Shown in pieces: positions 62,194 to 64,000 of a stretch of 64,000 nt of DNA (positions are counted from its first letter, which is position 1; the number at the start of each line of letters is the position of its first letter). A program made the position numbers and the translations under genes. The notes below the pieces were generated by a model. It did not search any database. It saw nothing but the letters and a program-made list of their open reading frames with translations, and had not been told where the DNA came from. Location: assembly GCF_028389875.1 (NCBI RefSeq), contig NC_084671.1, positions 1,310,501 to 1,374,500 of the forward strand. The letters are read 5' to 3'. This DNA is from Rhea pennata (taxonomy: Eukaryota; Chordata; Aves; Rheiformes; Rheidae).

Positions 62194-64000
62194 TAGCTGT
62201 TTTCCTTTCCAGATAATTTGGAGCATTACTAACCTCAAAGAACAGAACTCATCTCTGAAGAATGCCAGGTTTTAATTTCGAATGAAGGGTCTGTTAAAAG
62301 CAGTTAAGGTGGTGTGAGCCAAAATTTTAGGCTTTCTGTAACAGCATTCACAAGTTTGGTGTGCGCTTGTCTCATCCTGTGGAACATCATGCTGCCTGTG
62401 CATGCTGACTAATTGAGCATGCAAATAATTTAAGCATAATACAGGTTACTATGAGGAAAACATTGCTTTTACTGTTGTAGTTAAGGGAGCTTTTCTAAAA
62501 ATTTACCTTGCTAAGACGACAGTGAATAATCTATAGTGATTCATTTGGCCTCTGGTATTTTTTCTGTGCTGCTTTGTTTCTTAATGATTTAAATGATCTT
62601 ATCCTAATTGTTAGTTACTTTAGCAATATGGCATTTATAACATCAGGTCTAAATGTAAAGTTATTAGCTGGTAGAAGTGAAAACAGGTGTGTCCTGCACC
62701 TTATTTATGGTAGCAAGGAAACATTGTTAGCTTTCGAATGCTGGTGTCCTGAACAGTGATCTGTGAATTACTTACTATAATGGTTGGATGGTGCAGAAGT
62801 GGAACAGTACTGGGTTAAACGGGAGGAGTTTGGCAGATTTCTGCATTGCCCTAGGGAAGCTGCAGAGCTGTGCTGGGATAGAGGTGGTCGTTGTTCTGCT
62901 GAAGCAGTTTTGAAGAGTGTTCTGCTTCAGAAAAGAGCAACAAGAAGTGTCTTGTTCTTTCCAGTGCAAATCTTTGAGCCATAGTTTCTCCACAATGCCA
63001 TTAACTTCCACATAACCCTTCTCCAAAGTGAAAGATTTTATCTGTTTTAGTGGAAGCTGGGGGCGGGATAGAACACACTAAACACATTGCTCTAAACGTA
63101 TCTCAGTCTGGAAAAAATTAGTTTTAGGTTTGCTTTCAAAGTTTAGAATAACCCTGAAAGAAACTATAGATCATATTAATGTTTTCTATTAAAGACCTCA
63201 TTATAAAGTAAGCAGATGAGTCAGACTTGTTTGGAGATGCATATTTTGGGGAAAAATGCAGTACATTTTTAGTTGTCTGGATTTTCTTATAAGACATTTT
63301 GTTCTACAGACTGATCATTATTTTGGTATATGCTGTTTGTAATATAAATAGTGCTCTAGCAGATTGTCATTCTCAGGGAAAAATTTCTGAGAATAATTAC
63401 TTGATTTGAAAGCCTATTTTTATAGAGTATTATGAGTATTGTATACTCAGGGTACAGGAAAAACTTAGCTTTCACTTAACAGAGAAGGATGGGAAGAAGA
63501 TCTTACAGCAAGAAAGTCAAACTGGTTGGTTTAGAGTGAATACGGAGCTTTGTGCATGTGAAAGTTAAATGTCTGATTTAAAGATTTCTAGGTGCAGTTT
63601 AATTATACTTGGTCACTTACTCTGGTGCGTAGTTCTCAAGTAGAAAAATCTTAGCATTAGGTCAGGAATTGTATATTGTCCTGTGAATAAAGGAAATTTT
63701 TTCACCATGAAAAAGTTAAAATACCACCTAGGCACCACAGGCATAAGGAATATCTACTAGCAGTGTTTGGAGAGCCATTTATCAAAAAAATCTTGATGTG
63801 CCGTACTACATACTGTGTAAGTAAGCCTGATCTTACATATTCAGTCTGGAATGGATATAATTGGTCCACCTACTGGAGACATTGGGTTAAATTAAATTGT
63901 CATTTAGCATTAGACTATCCGTATGTTGGTTCTGGCATCTGTTTTTATATTTGTTTTCCAGTTTGCCTATTGCACAGGAGACATTATGACTCTAATGAAA

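Larger units (their letters stand above)
57760..64000 (+). other. ARHGEF26 intron, continuing beyond the window
   Basis: More than 6.2 kb beginning with GTAAGT. No exon with the expected PH end or SH3 sequence was seen. It contains a GTTT repeat (61636-61663), three close TAATTA motifs (61487-61517), TA-rich sequence near 61872-61900 and an AT cruciform-type inverted repeat (62156-62193). Short open frames occur but are not protein-like. A very diverged or tiny exon could be missed by eye. Confidence 0.75.

Noticed and set aside
57760..64000. Possible SH3-coding exon at the right end
   Set aside because: I looked for the PH end and SH3 sequence that must follow codon 671 and found no match. 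The AG at 63960-63961 is followed by sequence that does not encode it.

Overview
The window is vertebrate nuclear DNA, most likely from a bird. A multi-exon gene with GT-AG introns runs left to right through it. The introns are AT-rich, with few transposons. The only dispersed repeats I recognise are two 5'-truncated CR1 LINE tails, the typical avian/reptilian family. The first coding exon is extremely GC-rich and lies in a CpG island, as is common in birds. A crocodilian or turtle source cannot be excluded from the sequence alone.

The single recognisable protein-coding gene is ARHGEF26 (SGEF), a Dbl-family guanine nucleotide exchange factor for RhoG. Eleven coding exons can be placed at base resolution: 8575-9369, 10918-10957, 12977-13122, 18069-18125, 22331-22491, 39512-39664, 40181-40310, 41931-42005, 43824-43913, 49528-49682 and 57550-57759. 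Joined, they give 2012 nt, or 670 codons plus two bases, with no stop and matching splice phases throughout. They encode the disordered N-terminal region, the linker, the whole DH domain and nearly all of the PH domain. The end of the PH domain, the SH3 domain and the C-terminus are not visible and should lie to the right of the window.

Layout: 1 to about 8200 is 5' flank or 5'-UTR intron, with one CR1 fragment and two CpG-rich shoulders. About 8270-9240 is the CpG island with a GCCGY pentamer array and the first coding exon. From 9370 to 57549 there are ten introns, from 0.5 to 17 kb, with simple repeats, one CR1 fragment and a few structured or CpG-rich patches. From 57760 to 64000 is the start of an intron that continues past the window.

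I see no CRISPR array, no convincing tRNA or rRNA gene, no intact transposon or endogenous retrovirus, and no second protein-coding gene. I found no obviously new biological system. The best leads are regulatory or structural: the promoter pentamer array, the compact avian N-terminus, two intronic CpG-retaining blocks (one holding a possible poison exon), two G-quadruplex motifs, an imperfect 15-bp hairpin and a homeodomain-type TAATTA cluster.
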